A stretch of DNA of 64,000 nt from Rhodamnia argentea (GCF_020921035.1 NC_063152.1:16878001-16942000); one strand, 5' to 3'; counted from the first letter of the stretch, positions 23,691 through 36,903 are shown. Notes: generated from the letters alone by a model not told the origin. Translations and numbers: made by a program.

Positions 23691-24562
23691 TTTATGATAA
23701 TTAGACTCATGGTATCTTTAAACATAGGCCGATGTTATACGAGATACTATCCTAAATTCTCGATTGGGCCGGCTCGGTTCGCTTGTTTTCTTAATATTTC
23801 ATAGTTTTAGATAATTTTTTTTTTAATTTATGGTCCTACCAACAATATTAGAGTGTTACTTAGCTCAAAAGTGTCTTACAAGCCCAGTTTCTGTGTTACA
23901 TCGAGTAGAATTTTGTCAAAATTGTTAAATAATTTTAGATTTTTTACTACTTGCTCATTGTTGTTCGAATTAGATATATAAGTCTTCTCTTTGAACTTGG
24001 CGAGATAAATGAGCGGGGTCGGTTGGCCCACATAATTATGTGTGGGGAAGTTTGAATTGCCCCGCGTAGGGTGTGGGACAGTGACAGTGTGTCGAGTGAG
24101 ATAAGATGGGGAACACGAATCTCTACACTAGACTTTCCCCGATCTAGCTCGTTACCATTTTTACACGCGCATTAGTCTTTTCATGACAATTTTTTGAGAA
24201 AAAGTTTTAAGGTGGAAATTACTATTTGGTTTACATATTTTTTTTTGTTTGGCTGACACTGATTGGATTTTATCTCTATCAATTCTAAAGTAATATGTTG
24301 TATCTTGTTATCCTGTATTAATCCAATATATGCAATAAAAATGCTTAATGAGTTCACGTAGCAAAAAACGATTTAACTTAAGGAACAAATACTTCCATCT
24401 TCAAGCGTTCAAATCCGAAATGCGTCCAAAAAGAATCTGTGGCGCAAGTGCAGTCCGAAGATTCCTGCCATAGCCAGACCTCCAGCCACTGTGAGCAGAG
24501 ACAAGTTCAGAATCACCGAACACGTTCAGCAGCAACAACTCCGACACGCTCGGCGCAGAAAC

Positions 24563-27500
24563 ATGGGCAGGTCTCTCGTCTTCTCCCCCAACATTCCTCT
24601 CAAGTTCTCTCGAAGACTCAACTCGGTTTCGCCCCTCAATCACCAGCTTTGCCAGTCGTTCCTCCCCAGGACCCGTCAAGTTTCTCTCGGTGGGTACTTG
24701 AAATTTCCATCCTTCAACGCAAGCCAAGGAGGGAGGACCACCCTCCGTGTGACAGCTGTTGTGTCTTCCGACACTTCGTACCCGAAAGTGGGTGCCGCAT
24801 CGACTGGGCCAATCCCTCCTGGTCAACTCATTGAAGTCGTCGAGACTGCCGCAAAGACCGGTGCTCAGGTCTTTTATGCCCATTCAGTTTGTGAGCACTT
24901 GTTCTTTTGTTCTGTTGCCGAGATAGACAGAGTCGTGTTGAGTTTGAGTCAGGAGTGGAGATGTTTGCAAGCTCTGTAGTACTCCATAAACGGAAATTGA
25001 AAAGAGAAAAGGGAGGTTTTGTCTGTCGAATTTTATCCTAATCAACGGAATTTATCGAGGATGAATCAGTTATAACAGCATTTGAGTAGCAATCAAAAGG
25101 GTATCTCCCCTTAGGTAGAAACGCTCAGTTTCATGCAGATATGCAAGCTAAAGATGGAATTGGGAATTTTCTATGATACCCCTGATTCTAGCAGGAATGA
25201 GGAGCAAATGAGGAAAAATGGGAAAAAATTCAATATTTGTGTCTTCTTTTCTTGAAAGAAAAAAACAGCAGTGCACTGAGCTTGCACATATGTGATCATA
25301 ATGCAGATGATGCCTAATTGATGTAGAACTGCAGCTAATTATTAATGATAAAGTTTATGGTGAAAAAGATTTTGAGAAGTACTAAATTTTGTGGAGATAC
25401 TTTCCCTTTTCTATCCTTTTCCTCCTGGAAAATGGTCTTTTATAGCTTTCTGGCATATCTTGATTCTGGCACTACTATTTTCTTTCAGGTCATTATGGAT
25501 GCTGTTAATAAGCCCAGGAATATTTTCTACAAAGGACTAACTGATTTGGTGACCGAGTAAGATTCTTTTTTTCCACTGAATATGAGTAAGGGTATTCGCT
25601 TGCCATAGCTAAGATAGGCTTTTTACTTGGTTCCATAGACTTGTGGATGATACTTGCTACGTAACTCTGGCTCATCATAATGTAAACATTCACTGTGCTA
25701 GACAGCCAAATTCTGCAAATGGTGGCTTGAAATGCTTTGTTTCAGTGGCGAGCTTTAAATGCTCTTTTAACCTATTTTCATGTGACTTGAAATGTTGTTC
25801 TGCTGATGTCCTTTTTGGCTGTACTAAGGTAAGCCATTATGCAGGGTTGAAGATTATTATGTATGTCCATGTCTCAACTTGGTGCAAAGCTGATTCCATA
25901 TAACTAGAGAACATAATGTAAAGACTGTAAACGACGACACTTTAAGTTGAGCAGCTGACTGATCCTTCCTCTTCAATTTATACCGTTTGATTATCCTTTG
26001 AAAGTGAGTCCTTGAGCTCTCCTTTCAGATAACCTCTGCTCTTGGTCAATCCCATCCTACCTAATATCTTTTCTTGAAAGACAAGTGAAAAGAAAACTGA
26101 ATTTCATGGTATTGTGGTTGCACATGCCTTAAAGAACAATAATCTGATGCAGGTTCATGCAATTTTTATGCTTGGGGTTCTGCAATTTGTTGTTAAAAGT
26201 ACATGTTGCAGCATAGGATGCTGGAAGCCTTAAGAACTCTCCAGTTAAAATTTAGGTTATGCCTGTGAGTATGCAAATTGTGGCAATCTATTCGTAGGAG
26301 ATTCCGCACAATAATTGAATGCTTGCAAACTATAACAACCTTTACAACCAACCCTATTCATAGGGTCAAGCACAGCATTCTGGTGAGAGAACTTAATAGT
26401 TTCTTGTTTCTGAGCTTTGGAAATTTACTTGCAGAACAGACAAAATGAGTGAGGCTGCAATTTTAGATGTTGTGAGGAAGAATTTTCCAGATCATCTAAT
26501 TCTTGGGGAGGAAGGAGGAATAATAGGAGATTCATCGTCTGATTATCTTTGGTGCATTGATCCATTAGGTATGTATTTGTGGAAACCCATGAATCCGATA
26601 TTCTCTTGATTGTCCTTCTGTTTCGAGTATTTGTTGAATTAGCAGTATAAAAATGTTGGACTTCAAAGTTGTATTCTTGATGGAGTCTATCTTCTTTTTT
26701 CTTTAATTTTTAATCGGTGACAGGATGATGGAGCTTACCTTATAGTGATTTCCTAGATGTGAATGCCTTATCTCATTTTTCATCCATAACATCACTCTTT
26801 AGTCATCAATTTCGTTCCCATGAATCTCATTGTCTTGAACTGTGAGAAAGCCATTGTTTGCAACTTCCTTTGAGACTGGTTGAAGTGAATATCTGAAAGC
26901 TGTCCTCCATGATAAACTGTTCTTCTTCACCTTTTACTCATCTTCATCTGATATTACTGTGTTTGCTAATGTATGTCAAATCCTGCTGCTCTGGTCTGTC
27001 TGGCTATATTATGCTATGCACAATTGGTGTTCCTTTTTTTTTTTTTTTTTTCCACATGAGGATGCTAAAGCATACTAGACCTATGAAATTATTTTGTTCT
27101 GCTGCTGGAACCTCTATTTGCATGGTTGTCCACTGTACTGTAGTTCTATTACCTGAAGAGCAAGATTGGTTCCCTAATATGATGCTAATCTGTTAGCGAT
27201 TCTCTGGTTGCTTGGTTGGTATATAGGCCAATTACCAAAAAAAGCCCGATTCGTTGTAAATTTTCCCAGAACTTTTCAAATTTAGCCCATGTTGAGCTAT
27301 AAGGACATACACATCACTGATTCCCATTACCTTCTGGGTGGAATTGCCGCAACATACTTGTTTCTTTTGGTTTTCCTAAAAAATTGTTCAAATTCCATAG
27401 ATAATATCAAAGTTGCCCCACCCATGCGTAGATGTCTCATATTAGCCTCATTAGACTGTATTTCTTAATGTTCTTCATATGCCTTCTCAACCTTCTATGT

Positions 27501-30500
27501 TGTGTACCCAATTGTTTTCTATCTCTTCATACTCATCAGTCAACGTGAGTTTTTGTTGCTATATTTGTTTGGCACCACTGCTCCTTTGCTTTATAAATGA
27601 TATTGCATGATGGTTGACTGCAGAAACAATCTGCTATCATCACTTGAAAACATTACGCAGGATTTCTTAGATGAGCATATTGCATAAAGTTTGAAAAAGT
27701 TTCGGACCGTTCAGGCATATGTAATACTGCAAATGCATTTTCTTTATTGTTTCCTTAATTAGTTCTCTCCCTTCCTCCTTCCCTCCCCAATAATCTCGAA
27801 ATTTCATGTGTTTCTAGATGGGACGACAAACTTCACCCATGGTTACCCTAGCTTTGCAGTTTCTGTTGGAGTTCTCTTCCGAGGAAATCCTGCTGCTGCA
27901 GCAGTGGTATGTCTATCTAGCTCATGTTGTCATTACTTATAGTTTTAGTATTGATTGTAGGGCTACTCAAGGCCATAAATGACTGAATTTGCATGGATTA
28001 TAGACATGCACCAAAGGTCCATACTAGAAGGCATCAAAAGGCTATACAGACATTGTGGCTGTTCCAGAGTCGATTACTGATTGAACGAGAAACAAGTTGA
28101 ACTATATGGACATGTAACTTTAATAAACAAAGAAAAGCTGCCGCTTTGCTCTTCAGTTTTTCTTTTTTCTCTTTTTGGTAAGATGTTACCGTGGCTCAAG
28201 CAGTATCCTTATTGTTAATTCGGCCATTATATTCATTTACTTGCTTTTATTTTATTTACTTTTGGGTTCATCGACCGCCGACCCCAACTAGTTTGGGATA
28301 AAGGTGATGTTGATGTTGATGTTGCTGATATTCACTTACTTGCTGCTAAAATCATAAAAGTCAAATTAACTTCAAAGTCCTCTGTGAATTCCAGAAACAC
28401 TTGTCCTGTCTTTGAATAGAGATGTAAAGTCAGTTCTTAAGCATGGCTACATGAGTCAATTCCGATGTGTAAAGTGCCCCTTACTTGTCCCTGACTCTGT
28501 GAAGAAATTGTTGCCCCCCACTTCATGTGGAAGTTAAGGGTTCTTACACTGGCTTACACTTTGAAGAACTCTGAGAATGTGATACTATATTTAGGTGGAG
28601 TTCGTCGGAGGCCCTATGTGCTGGAATACCCGCACATTTTCTGCCACAGCAGGTGACTGTCTTACTCTTGTGTATAAAGCCTACCATCATTATTGATTAC
28701 TTTCAACTGGGATACTTTACTCTCCTATTTTAGGTGGAGGAGCATTCTGCAATGGGCAAAAAATTCAGGCAAGCAAAACGGATCTGGTGAGTAGTTGACC
28801 ATAGATTGGCATTGTAGGGGCAAGCTGATAATGAGTTCTTTTGTTTGGCCTTGCTATATACAACTCTTTGAACATTTGTTTTCTAGTTTATCAGAAAGAA
28901 TTTACAATCTATAATTGTTGGATGTTTCCCTTGCAATGCTTCTCTGCTTCAACTGTAGAAGGGAATGAGCAATTTGTGTGGCTTGAAGATTTAGACAACA
29001 TTGAAGTTCACCAAAAAGAAAGTCTTTTTCCCCCTACAGGTGGAGCAATCTCTTCTAGTGACTGGGTTTGGTTATGAACATGATGATCCATGGGCTACCA
29101 ACATGGAGTTATTTAAAGAATTTACTGATATTAGCCGGGTATATGTTCTTCTATTACAGCTATTATTTCTATGAGCAATAATCTCTCTCTCTCTCTCTCA
29201 GTGATGCCTTTTTTTTTTTATTACCATCATGGTAATGTCTGCCTAGCCCATTTAGTTGTCACTGTTGTACCATTGTTTTTTAATCTATCGATACATTGTA
29301 CTATTTAGGGAGTAAGAAGGCTCGGAGCAGCCGCCGTTGATATGTGCCATGTAGCTCTTGGAGTAGTTGAAGCATACTGGGAGTACCGTCTGAAGCCATG
29401 GGACATGGCTGCGGGTGTTTTGGTAACATACTCCAGATGACGAGTTTGCTTTTTGTTGAATTACGATTTTTTTTCCCCTTACACTTCGTGAGATTAACAT
29501 TGTTTACTTATGTGGTTCCATTGGATAAAAGGGTAAACTTAGTATCACTTTCCTTTTTTCTCTCAAATGGTTCCAGTGGTGTGTATCTTAGAATTACCTT
29601 AGCAGCCTAAGCTTCCGATTTGAGGTGACCGTTCTATAAACGGTTCTACTGATTGAAGCTTCTGTCTCAAAGAGACAGATACAGAGATGACAAAAATTAT
29701 GAGAATGCCCTCATGTACTTGTTGAGATTTATCCCTCTAAGTCTCATATATCTTCTGTCCTTGGCTCCTTAGTCTCCTTATATATATCCAACCGATGGAT
29801 GTGCATGTTAGCTTATTTAATGTCTGTTCCTCTCCAAGCAGATAGTCGAAGAAGCAGGTGGGGCTGTTTCTTGCATGGATGGTGGAAAGTTTTGTGTTTT
29901 CGATAGGTCTGTTTTGGTATCAAATGGTGCTCTGCATGGCAAGGTCAGTGTTTTTTTTTTCCCTACTCAGTAACATAAATTTAACCCTGGACTTTGAAGG
30001 CCAGGAAAGCCTTTTATATACTTTTGAGAATATTATATGTTTATTAGGCTGAATGGGGATCTCCCCATCCTTTGATACAATAACGCGTCTCATAAGAGTG
30101 ATGGCATCTAGTCCAACCTTTCCGTCTCATATAGAACTGACAGACACCAGCAACGAACTCTGGCCTTTGGCCTGTTCGTACTTCCTAGGTGTGGAAATGT
30201 ATTTCTTGAATATGGAATATGATAAATAGGATGGAGCTTCACTATTTTCAGTAGGGGAAATATCCCTAGATCATGGACAAACAGTTAAATTGCATAACCA
30301 TACCAGAGAGATTTTACTATTTTGGGTTAATTTACTTTAGTTAGTTAATATAGGACAATGGTATTACGACACAACGACCTTCCAACAATATCAATTATCG
30401 AAGTGGAGTGGCCAGCCTTAAAGATTCGACGAGGTTTTAAAGCAATTAACACCCAAAATGAGAATATGTACAAGCAATAAAAAAGTAGAAGAAATTAACA

Positions 30501-31142
30501 TCGCAGATTTGAAGTTATCTGGAAATTGTTCTGCTTATTCCCATTCTGCTTATTCTCATGGCTGTATGCAAAGATAAAAAGCGACATAATGGGCTGATTT
30601 CACGATATTGTCTATTCACCAGACTAAATTACATGAAGAGATATTAGCAAGATCAACCGTGGTGACCTATAATGTTTGATTGTTGAACAGCCAGAAAAGC
30701 ACAGTGCATTCAAACATATATGGGTTTCGCAGTTTGATTTGGGAAGGCATGATGGGTTAACAATCTCCGCCAGCCCTATATCTACGAGTTTTCTATAGCA
30801 ATATCTTTGCATGAGTACAACTGTTTTTTTAGCATTATATTTCAGAAGGTAAGCTTGTGCTGTATGTTAGCCTTGGGCACGTTTGTTGCGGCAATGGTGG
30901 AACCAAATGTGATGTACTTTTTAGTTGGATGTAAATTGGGCGATGTATTATTAGCATCTGGGAAAATCCATTTGTGTTATTAACACCTGTACCCATTTTA
31001 TCTATGAACAATGACGTGCTTAATGACAAGTTTCGAAATGCAGCTTCTGGACAGAATCGCGCCTGCTACGGAGAAACTGAAGGCCAAAGGAATTGACTTT
31101 TCATTGTGGTACAAGCCTGATAATTATCAGACTGACTTGTGA
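24563..31142 (+). CDS. IMPL1: Inositol monophosphatase-like 1, chloroplast
   Basis: Exons: 24563-24868, 25489-25556, 26435-26568, 27818-27906, 28595-28652, 28734-28786, 29040-29138, 29309-29422, 29842-29943 and 31044-31142. They join to 373 residues with every GT-AG intron in frame. The protein is a member of the Mg-dependent, lithium-sensitive phosphatase superfamily that hydrolyses inositol monophosphates; plant IMPL1 is a plastid enzyme. Metal-site motifs are all present: GEEGG (149-153), DPLDGTTNF (167-175) and WDMAAG (300-305). The first 70 or so residues are Ser/Arg-rich with few acids, as in a transit peptide. The start MGRSLVFS matches the family N-terminus. It is close to Arabidopsis IMPL1 in length and in sequence as I know it. 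IMPL2 (histidinol-phosphate phosphatase) is the nearest alternative, but the N-terminus and motif context favour IMPL1. Confidence 0.95.
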
Positions 31143-33013
31143 ACTGCCGAGTGGTTGGTCATCTTTGTCGGAAAGGGTCTTGCTCGGAGTCCTATTCTTT
31201 TCTTAATAATCTTTGCGGGGTCATTCGGTTCTCGAGTAGTAGACTGAAGGAGGCAGGAGGACAACATTCTTCATGTCTTGATTGTAATTTATTCATTTGA
31301 CCGATGTATTGAGGAATGATAGAGCCTTACTGCCCCTATTCAGTTTGCAATCACTTCTCTCTCTCTCTCTCTCTCGCTAGAGCATGCTTCTATGTTCTTC
31401 TAAAGTCTTTCTGTCTTTATAATTGGGAGAAGAGTAATGCTGCATATATTCAGTCATTTACTAGATGTGACAGATTTAGTGAGGCGCTTTAACGGGATTT
31501 ACTAACTTGAATAATCGCTACCACGCTTCTTAATATCCCTAACATTGCTCGATCGTCTTCCATGGGATTATCAGCAGACAAATTGGATCTTTTAATGCTG
31601 CCCGAATAGATGCACAACGCAAACATTGCTTAAGCTAATGACAACCACCAACAACAGTAGTTGATACCATGAAGATGCTGTTGAGAAAACGTAGGGAAAA
31701 TATGACAAAGTGGCTAGGTCTAGGTCAAATTTCTCTTCAGGAATGGTGATATTTGCCATTGCTGATTCTCCTTAGAGCAATGTGTCACGGGCCGACAGAT
31801 TCCCGAGGCACATCGTCGGGGGTGGACGAGTGCACATGGATTTGGCCAAGAATCTGGCCGCCCATGACAATGCTTGGACACAATTTTGCCTTTGAGAACC
31901 CAGCAGAAGGAAATTTTTCCTTTTTTAGGATCAGACAACAAAAGGAAGTACTAGCAAATCGCAATTCCCAAGGCAGCAGATAGTATGATGCTGAGCCTCC
32001 AGCCAAGTCAACTGCAAAGGAAGTTCACAACGCTTCTCCCTTTCCATGACACCGAATTTCTAGTTCTTGCTCCTCCAAGAGCCCCGAGTCAGAGAAATCT
32101 CAAGAGCTGACATTATTCATAAAATGCAGGTAGCAAATATACTGTCCAACAACCCATAAGTCATGGATATGTAGATACGATAACAACGCCATTAGCACAC
32201 TTGCAGTAGTAAAGGGCAACGAATACTAAGAGGAGCAAGAACATAAATCCACACACTTGCACACTCTTTTCTTTTCCGCTTTCTCAACAATGCACACAAC
32301 AGGTCGCTCAATCGCCATCCTCTGCATCAGCTAAAACGATTTCCACAGAAAACACCATGTCCTCACCCTCCGAATCTGCAGCATGGGAGACCACATCAGA
32401 TATCATATATCTCATGCAATTATTACCTCCCCAAGCTACCTATCACAAAGCAAGACTACGTTTTGGCTTCTGTACACCAAGCCAAGTGACTTATTAACCC
32501 CAATGACCGCATTCTTCAGATTACAAGGAGTCTCTACAGATTAACTGAGCAGTAATAGGCATAATTATATTCATTTGCCAAACTGAGAATCCTTACAGCT
32601 GTACTCTACATTCAAAATGCAATAATCAAATTCATTTTAAGGAGACGAGAATCACCGCCGTGGCTCCACAAACGAACCTTATGATCACCCTTTAAAAGGA
32701 ATAAAATAAACCAACCTGTGCATAGTGAGAGGAAAAAACTGAGCTAGTTAGGCAATAAACTGCACAGACTAGCGCTATCTTGATATTAAGCTAAGGGTAC
32801 AATTGACAGGTAGATCTTGTACAGGAAAGCTTTTATAGTACAGTTATCGTTACCGTGTTTCATTAGCAGAAAACACTAGTAGCACCTATGATTATATTCT
32901 ATTATAAAAAGGACATTCTGCAGCATAAAAGTGTTCTTAGCATCAGATTCTCGGATTAGACAGTGGCATTATATCAATTAAACTAAATAGCCAAGTGTAA
33001 GTAATTACCTATC
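31143..33013. other. Convergent intergenic region
   Basis: The 3' UTRs of IMPL1 (plus) and CXIP4 (minus) face each other here. A (CT)n run lies at about 31353-31375. Just after the CXIP4 stop the minus strand reads agatag|gtaatt, a possible 3'-UTR splice donor, with a candidate acceptor (gctgcag) near 32380; this is a guess. No other gene is supported. Confidence 0.45.
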
Positions 33014-34024
33014 TTAGCTAGACTCATCCTCTTTATGACGGTATCTTCTGCTACTCTTCCCAGATCGCTTTGCATCCCTACCAACACGCGAGTCATCTGA
33101 GGTACCCGCTCCAGAATCAGAAGATGCAGCTACCCTCCTCCGGCTCTTCCGCCTGTGCCTCCTACCAGAATCACCTGATTCGTCCGAGTCAGAGTCATCT
33201 GAATGTCTACGACTCTTCCTCCTCCTTTTCTCATTCTTACTCTTCCGGCGCCGCCGTCTATGCTCCTCCTCATCTGATGACTCATCCCTCTTCCTTCTCC
33301 TCTCCTTCCTCCTCTTCTTTCTTGATTCATCCTCATCCTCAGAGAGACTACTTCTTCTCCTTCCACTCTTTCTCTTCTTTGACCTCCCTCTTTTCTTTCT
33401 CTCCCCAGGATCACTGTCCGCATCATCATCTTCCGAATCATCCCTCCTCTTCTTCTTCTTCTTCAATGAATTGTCTTCGCTACCCTTACTGCTGACCTTT
33501 TTCCCCTGGCGTTTGGCAATTAACCTCTCAATCTCTGAGTCCACATCAGAATCTGTAGACTCGCTTTCATCCTCCTCACTATCCTCCTCACTTTCTGCTT
33601 CAGTCTTGCCATTCAGCTTGTTAGCCTTCCCCTTCAGCTTATCCAACCCAGTTAAAGATGCAAGTGCAGCCTGCACAGCCTCCGGGTCCTTTTCCGTATC
33701 CTCCTTCACGCTCAAGAAGTTTCTACACTGAAATGTCAGGTGCCCAACACGGCCACACTTCTTGCACGAGCCACGGGCCTCATCGGCATTTGACCCAGTA
33801 ATACGGGCAAGGGCAAGCAGACCCTGGAAGCTCGCATAGGCGTTCTCGCCCTCGGGCTCCGCAGCGGCAGCCTTACTGGGAGCCGAACTCTTCGACTCAT
33901 CCTTGTTGGGAGCGTAAGGATCGTACCCAATCGCACTCTGCCATATACCATGGGTTTGAAGGGCTGCACTACTGTGAACCCTATTGTTCGCAGGCATGCG
34001 AACCCTTCCTGCAGTGGCCGGCAT
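33014..34024 (-). CDS. CXIP4: CAX-interacting protein 4-like zinc-knuckle RS protein
   Basis: A single coding exon of 336 residues. The N-terminus (MPATAGRVRMPANNRVHSSA) and a single CCHC zinc knuckle (Cys87, Cys90, His95, Cys100) are conserved in CXIP4 proteins. The region from about residue 115 to the end is alternating Ser/Asp/Glu and Arg/Lys, like RS domains of nuclear splicing-associated proteins. Arabidopsis CXIP4 was isolated as an activator of the vacuolar H+/Ca2+ exchanger CAX1 in yeast and is found largely in the nucleus; its true role is not settled. A 5'-UTR intron is likely: a donor (cacag|gtaaag on the minus strand) lies at 34482/34481 and acceptors lie just upstream of the ATG. 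The plus-strand frame opposite this exon is only a shadow. Confidence 0.93.
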   Translation of the reverse strand: MPATAGRVRMPANNRVHSSAALQTHGIWQSAIGYDPYAPNKDESKSSAPSKAAAAEPEGENAYASFQGLLALARITGSNADEARGSCKKCGRVGHLTFQCRNFLSVKEDTEKDPEAVQAALASLTGLDKLKGKANKLNGKTEAESEEDSEEDESESTDSDVDSEIERLIAKRQGKKVSSKGSEDNSLKKKKKRRDDSEDDDADSDPGERKKRGRSKKRKSGRRRSSLSEDEDESRKKRRKERRRKRDESSDEEEHRRRRRKSKNEKRRRKSRRHSDDSDSDESGDSGRRHRRKSRRRVAASSDSGAGTSDDSRVGRDAKRSGKSSRRYRHKEDESS

Positions 34025-34985
34025 CTTTGAAGCAGATCAAGCCCTATGAAGGAGAACCAAACAGGAAAAAAGAAAAATTATCAACACCCTTCATCCAATT
34101 TCTTCGACATCCCAACCAATTCACCCGAACGAACAAGAAAAAAGAAACTCGAAATCGAACAGTGAAACAGGGCTTCAAAACAGCCAAATCAAACCCTAGC
34201 CAAGATACCAGCTGCAAAATTCAGGTGCCAGATGTAGAAAAAAACCCTAACAGTTGACAACATTGGCGAGAGTTTTCCGATTAAGTTCCATTTACATCCA
34301 AAAGAAAGAAAACAAGACCGTGCATAGGCCCATCAACATCGAAAGAGACGCTCATCAAGACGGGAAGAACGAAGAATTGATCGGCTTTGCTTACGAGCAT
34401 CAGATTCTACATCCGACCCACCCCAGAAACATTGAAATCAGAAAGAGTAGATCATCGAAACATCATCGATAGTGGCTTTACCTGTGAGCTGATGAATTCG
34501 AATGGGTCAAGACGGATCGGTTGACGAAGAGAAACTACTGGAACCAAGAATTTGAAACTCACCGTGCCCCAGTAGTTTCTGAACCAAAAGAGAGAGGGAG
34601 GAGGGGGACAATCTTCGGTTTTTATGTGCCCGATATGTTTCGGGTCGGAGCCGGCCCAATTTATGATCCGTTTCCGCTTTAGCCTAATAAACAAGCCCAT
34701 GAGGCCCAATCTTCGGCTCTATTTCACGAAAAATAAATTTAAAAATAAATTCTTAACGATGATGACTTGCATGAAATTTTTCATTATCGAAAACAATTTA
34801 TATTTGAAAAAATTCATGGGCAGTAGAAATATTTTTCATTTAAGAAAAAAATTTTCAAATAATTTATTTTCCACGAAACAAACGGAGTATTCAATTTTTT
34901 CACTTTCCTTTGTCAAATCCTATTACAATCACATTTTGACTTCTATTCAAACACGCAAGGTAACGGAATGTAATTAATATAAAAA
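34025..34985 (-). other. CXIP4 5' UTR, leader intron and promoter
   Basis: From the minus-strand side, the first leader exon probably lies at about 34482-34610 and the leader intron at about 34040-34481. Upstream (34620-34985) is AT-rich promoter-type sequence, ending at the MULE insertion. Confidence 0.45.
34977..34985. repeat. Left 9-bp target-site duplication of MULE
   Basis: atataaaaa directly precedes the MULE terminus and is identical to 35979-35987. Confidence 0.85.
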
Positions 34986-35978
34986 GGGAAAATGCCAAAA
35001 AAGGCCCCAAGTGTACTTATTTTTCTCAATTAAGGGCCTGAAGTGCAACTTGTGTCAAAGAAGGGCCTCAAGTGCCTTTTTTTATTCAAATGAGGGCACG
35101 AACGGGGACATTTTTGTCTTTTTACATTTTGTGATTGTTTTCCTTTTTTTTCTTCTGTTTTTTTCCTTTTCTTCTTTCTTCTTCCCCTTGCACCAACCGA
35201 CCATGAGTCGTGTGTGGCTGGCCCGGCCACCCGCGAGGGCCTACCTTGCAGCCGCTGGCAAGGGAAGCCTCACCAGATCGGGCCGCAAACGGGCGCGAGG
35301 ACCCCCGTCTCGGACTCTCCATCCCGCGTCCTCGTTGCCTACGATCTCGGCCGCTCGGCCCGCGACTTTCTCGTCGCCGATCGCAGACGGGTGCAAGGTC
35401 GCTTCGGCCGCGATGAGCGACGATCTCGAACGCGAAGCTCGCCCTCAACCAGATCTTGACCCACGTCGCTACCTCCACCTCGGCCTTGCCGCCGCCGTCG
35501 CCACGTCCTCGTCGTCCGCCATTTCGGCGACTCGGCCCGCCCTCGCCCGAACTTAGTGAGGCAAACCCTTGCGGCCGCTCAACCCACGCCCACCGGTGGT
35601 GAGGAGAAGAACAAAAGGAAACAAGAAAGAAGTCCACCTCGGCCTTTGCCGCCGCGTCGCCACGTCCTCGCCGTCCGCCATTTCGGCGACTCGGCCCGAC
35701 CTCGCCCGAACCGAGTGAGGCAAACCCTTGCGGCCGCTCAACCCACGGCCACCGGTGGTGAGGAGAAGAACAAAAGGAAACAAGAAAGAAGAAAAGGAAA
35801 AAAAATAGAAGGAAAAAAAGGAAAACAATCACAAAATGTAAAAAGACAAAAATGTCCCCGTTCGGGCCCTCATTTGAATAAAAAAAAGGCACTTGAGGCC
35901 TTTCTTTGACACAAGTTGCACTTCAGGCCCTTAATTGAGAAAACAAGTACACTTGGAGCCCTTTTTTGGCATTTTCCC
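34986..35978. mobile_element. Non-autonomous Mutator-like element (MULE), young
   Basis: Both termini begin gggaaaatgccaaaaaagg, read inward. The arms stay nearly identical for about 170 bases, through gtctttttacattttgtgat. The element is flanked by a perfect 9-bp duplication, the Mutator superfamily hallmark. The GC-rich interior holds a tandem duplication (separate entry) and long open frames without any recognisable domain or transposase. High arm identity implies recent insertion. It sits between CXIP4's promoter and the PP2-A gene. Confidence 0.88.
35475..35789. repeat. Tandem duplication, about 157-bp unit x 2, inside MULE
   Basis: The unit beginning ccacctcggcct and ending ggaaacaagaaagaa occurs at about 35475-35632 and 35633-35789. 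The copies differ at a few positions (for example gcccgcc/gcccgac). This lengthened one internal arm of the element. Confidence 0.85.
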
Positions 35979-35987
35979 ATATAAAAA
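35979..35987. repeat. Right 9-bp target-site duplication of MULE
   Basis: atataaaaa is identical to 34977-34985. Confidence 0.85.
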
Positions 35988-36903
35988 TGATAAAATGGAA
36001 AGGAAAATAATTTGGAATAGAATCGGGACTAGACCTATTAATTGGGTAGGCCTGGATGGGTCGAATCGGGCCTAATGAGGTCGAACCTTCGAAGGTTCTA
36101 CCTAACTCCGAACTTGCGAGCTTAGCACAAGTGTCGAGGCTCAATTAAAAAAAACAAAAAGAATATACAGATACGGAAAACAAAAGTTGAATGGTTTTTT
36201 TTTAACTACTTTAACTGTGAATTTTAAACTATTTTTCTCTGCCATATCGGAAATTTGGGCCAATTTTATCTTGTAGTATTTACAAATATTATGTATCTAC
36301 TAATATAACATAAAGTAGGAAATCTTTTTATCGTATGGGCGAGAATTTTTTATCAGTCCCCACGGGACGCCCATTCATCATTTAGATTTAACAAGGAGAT
36401 TAGTTTCGATTTTTCGGTTGAATCACAAGACCATGGGAGGATTGGCCAAAAATAATGCCGATATTATTTCTAAACATTAATTTTTCACCTTCCATCTGTA
36501 CCGCCTTGAGTCCGAAAATCGAAACCAAAATCGATGAGGTCTCGAGTTGCTATCGACGTGCGAGAACCGCCCAAATCGTCCTTATGTAGTGTGAATACTC
36601 GACAGTGCCCCTTTCAAAGGCTCGCCATACATGAATCGGATCGATTTGTTACACATGATCATTTATTCTCATGTGTATTCGGCGAATGCCTCGGAGAGCT
36701 TTGGCATTCGACATATGAAACGAGTCCGGTAGAGTTACTCAAGAGTATTATTTTCATCGTCACAGTTTTCTACCTCCAAGCTCTTTTACATGATGTTATT
36801 TATAGTTGGAGAGTGTAGTATTTTACTTATCGAAAAAAAGAGGAAAAAAAGAAAAGAAACCTCTCCAATTATTGATTAATTACTTAATTAGTTAACTAAT
36901 TAA
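35988..36903. other. Spacer downstream of PP2-A gene
   Basis: AT-rich, with no recognised exon. The short frame near 36534-36818 has no family resemblance. The last part is probably the PP2-A 3' UTR. Confidence 0.5.

Larger units (their letters stand above)
22152..24562. other. AT-rich spacer with MITE remnants
   Basis: This long spacer lies between the divergent ENODL and IMPL1 genes. Two inverted-repeat elements inside it are listed separately. The rest is AT-rich with no recognisable exon or RNA gene; the last 150 bases before 24563 are probably the IMPL1 leader. Confidence 0.5.

Noticed and set aside
24401..24883. 160-codon minus-strand open frame at the IMPL1 start
   Set aside because: It lies antisense to IMPL1 exon 1, which has strong family similarity; the antisense frame has none.
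33070..33495. Long plus-strand open frames opposite CXIP4
   Set aside because: They are Ser/His-rich mirror translations of the RS-rich CXIP4 exon; codon bias of the real gene keeps the opposite frames open.
35122..35892. 256-codon minus-strand open frame
   Set aside because: It spans the MULE arms and the GC-rich duplicated core, repeats itself because of the tandem duplication, and shows no known domain.
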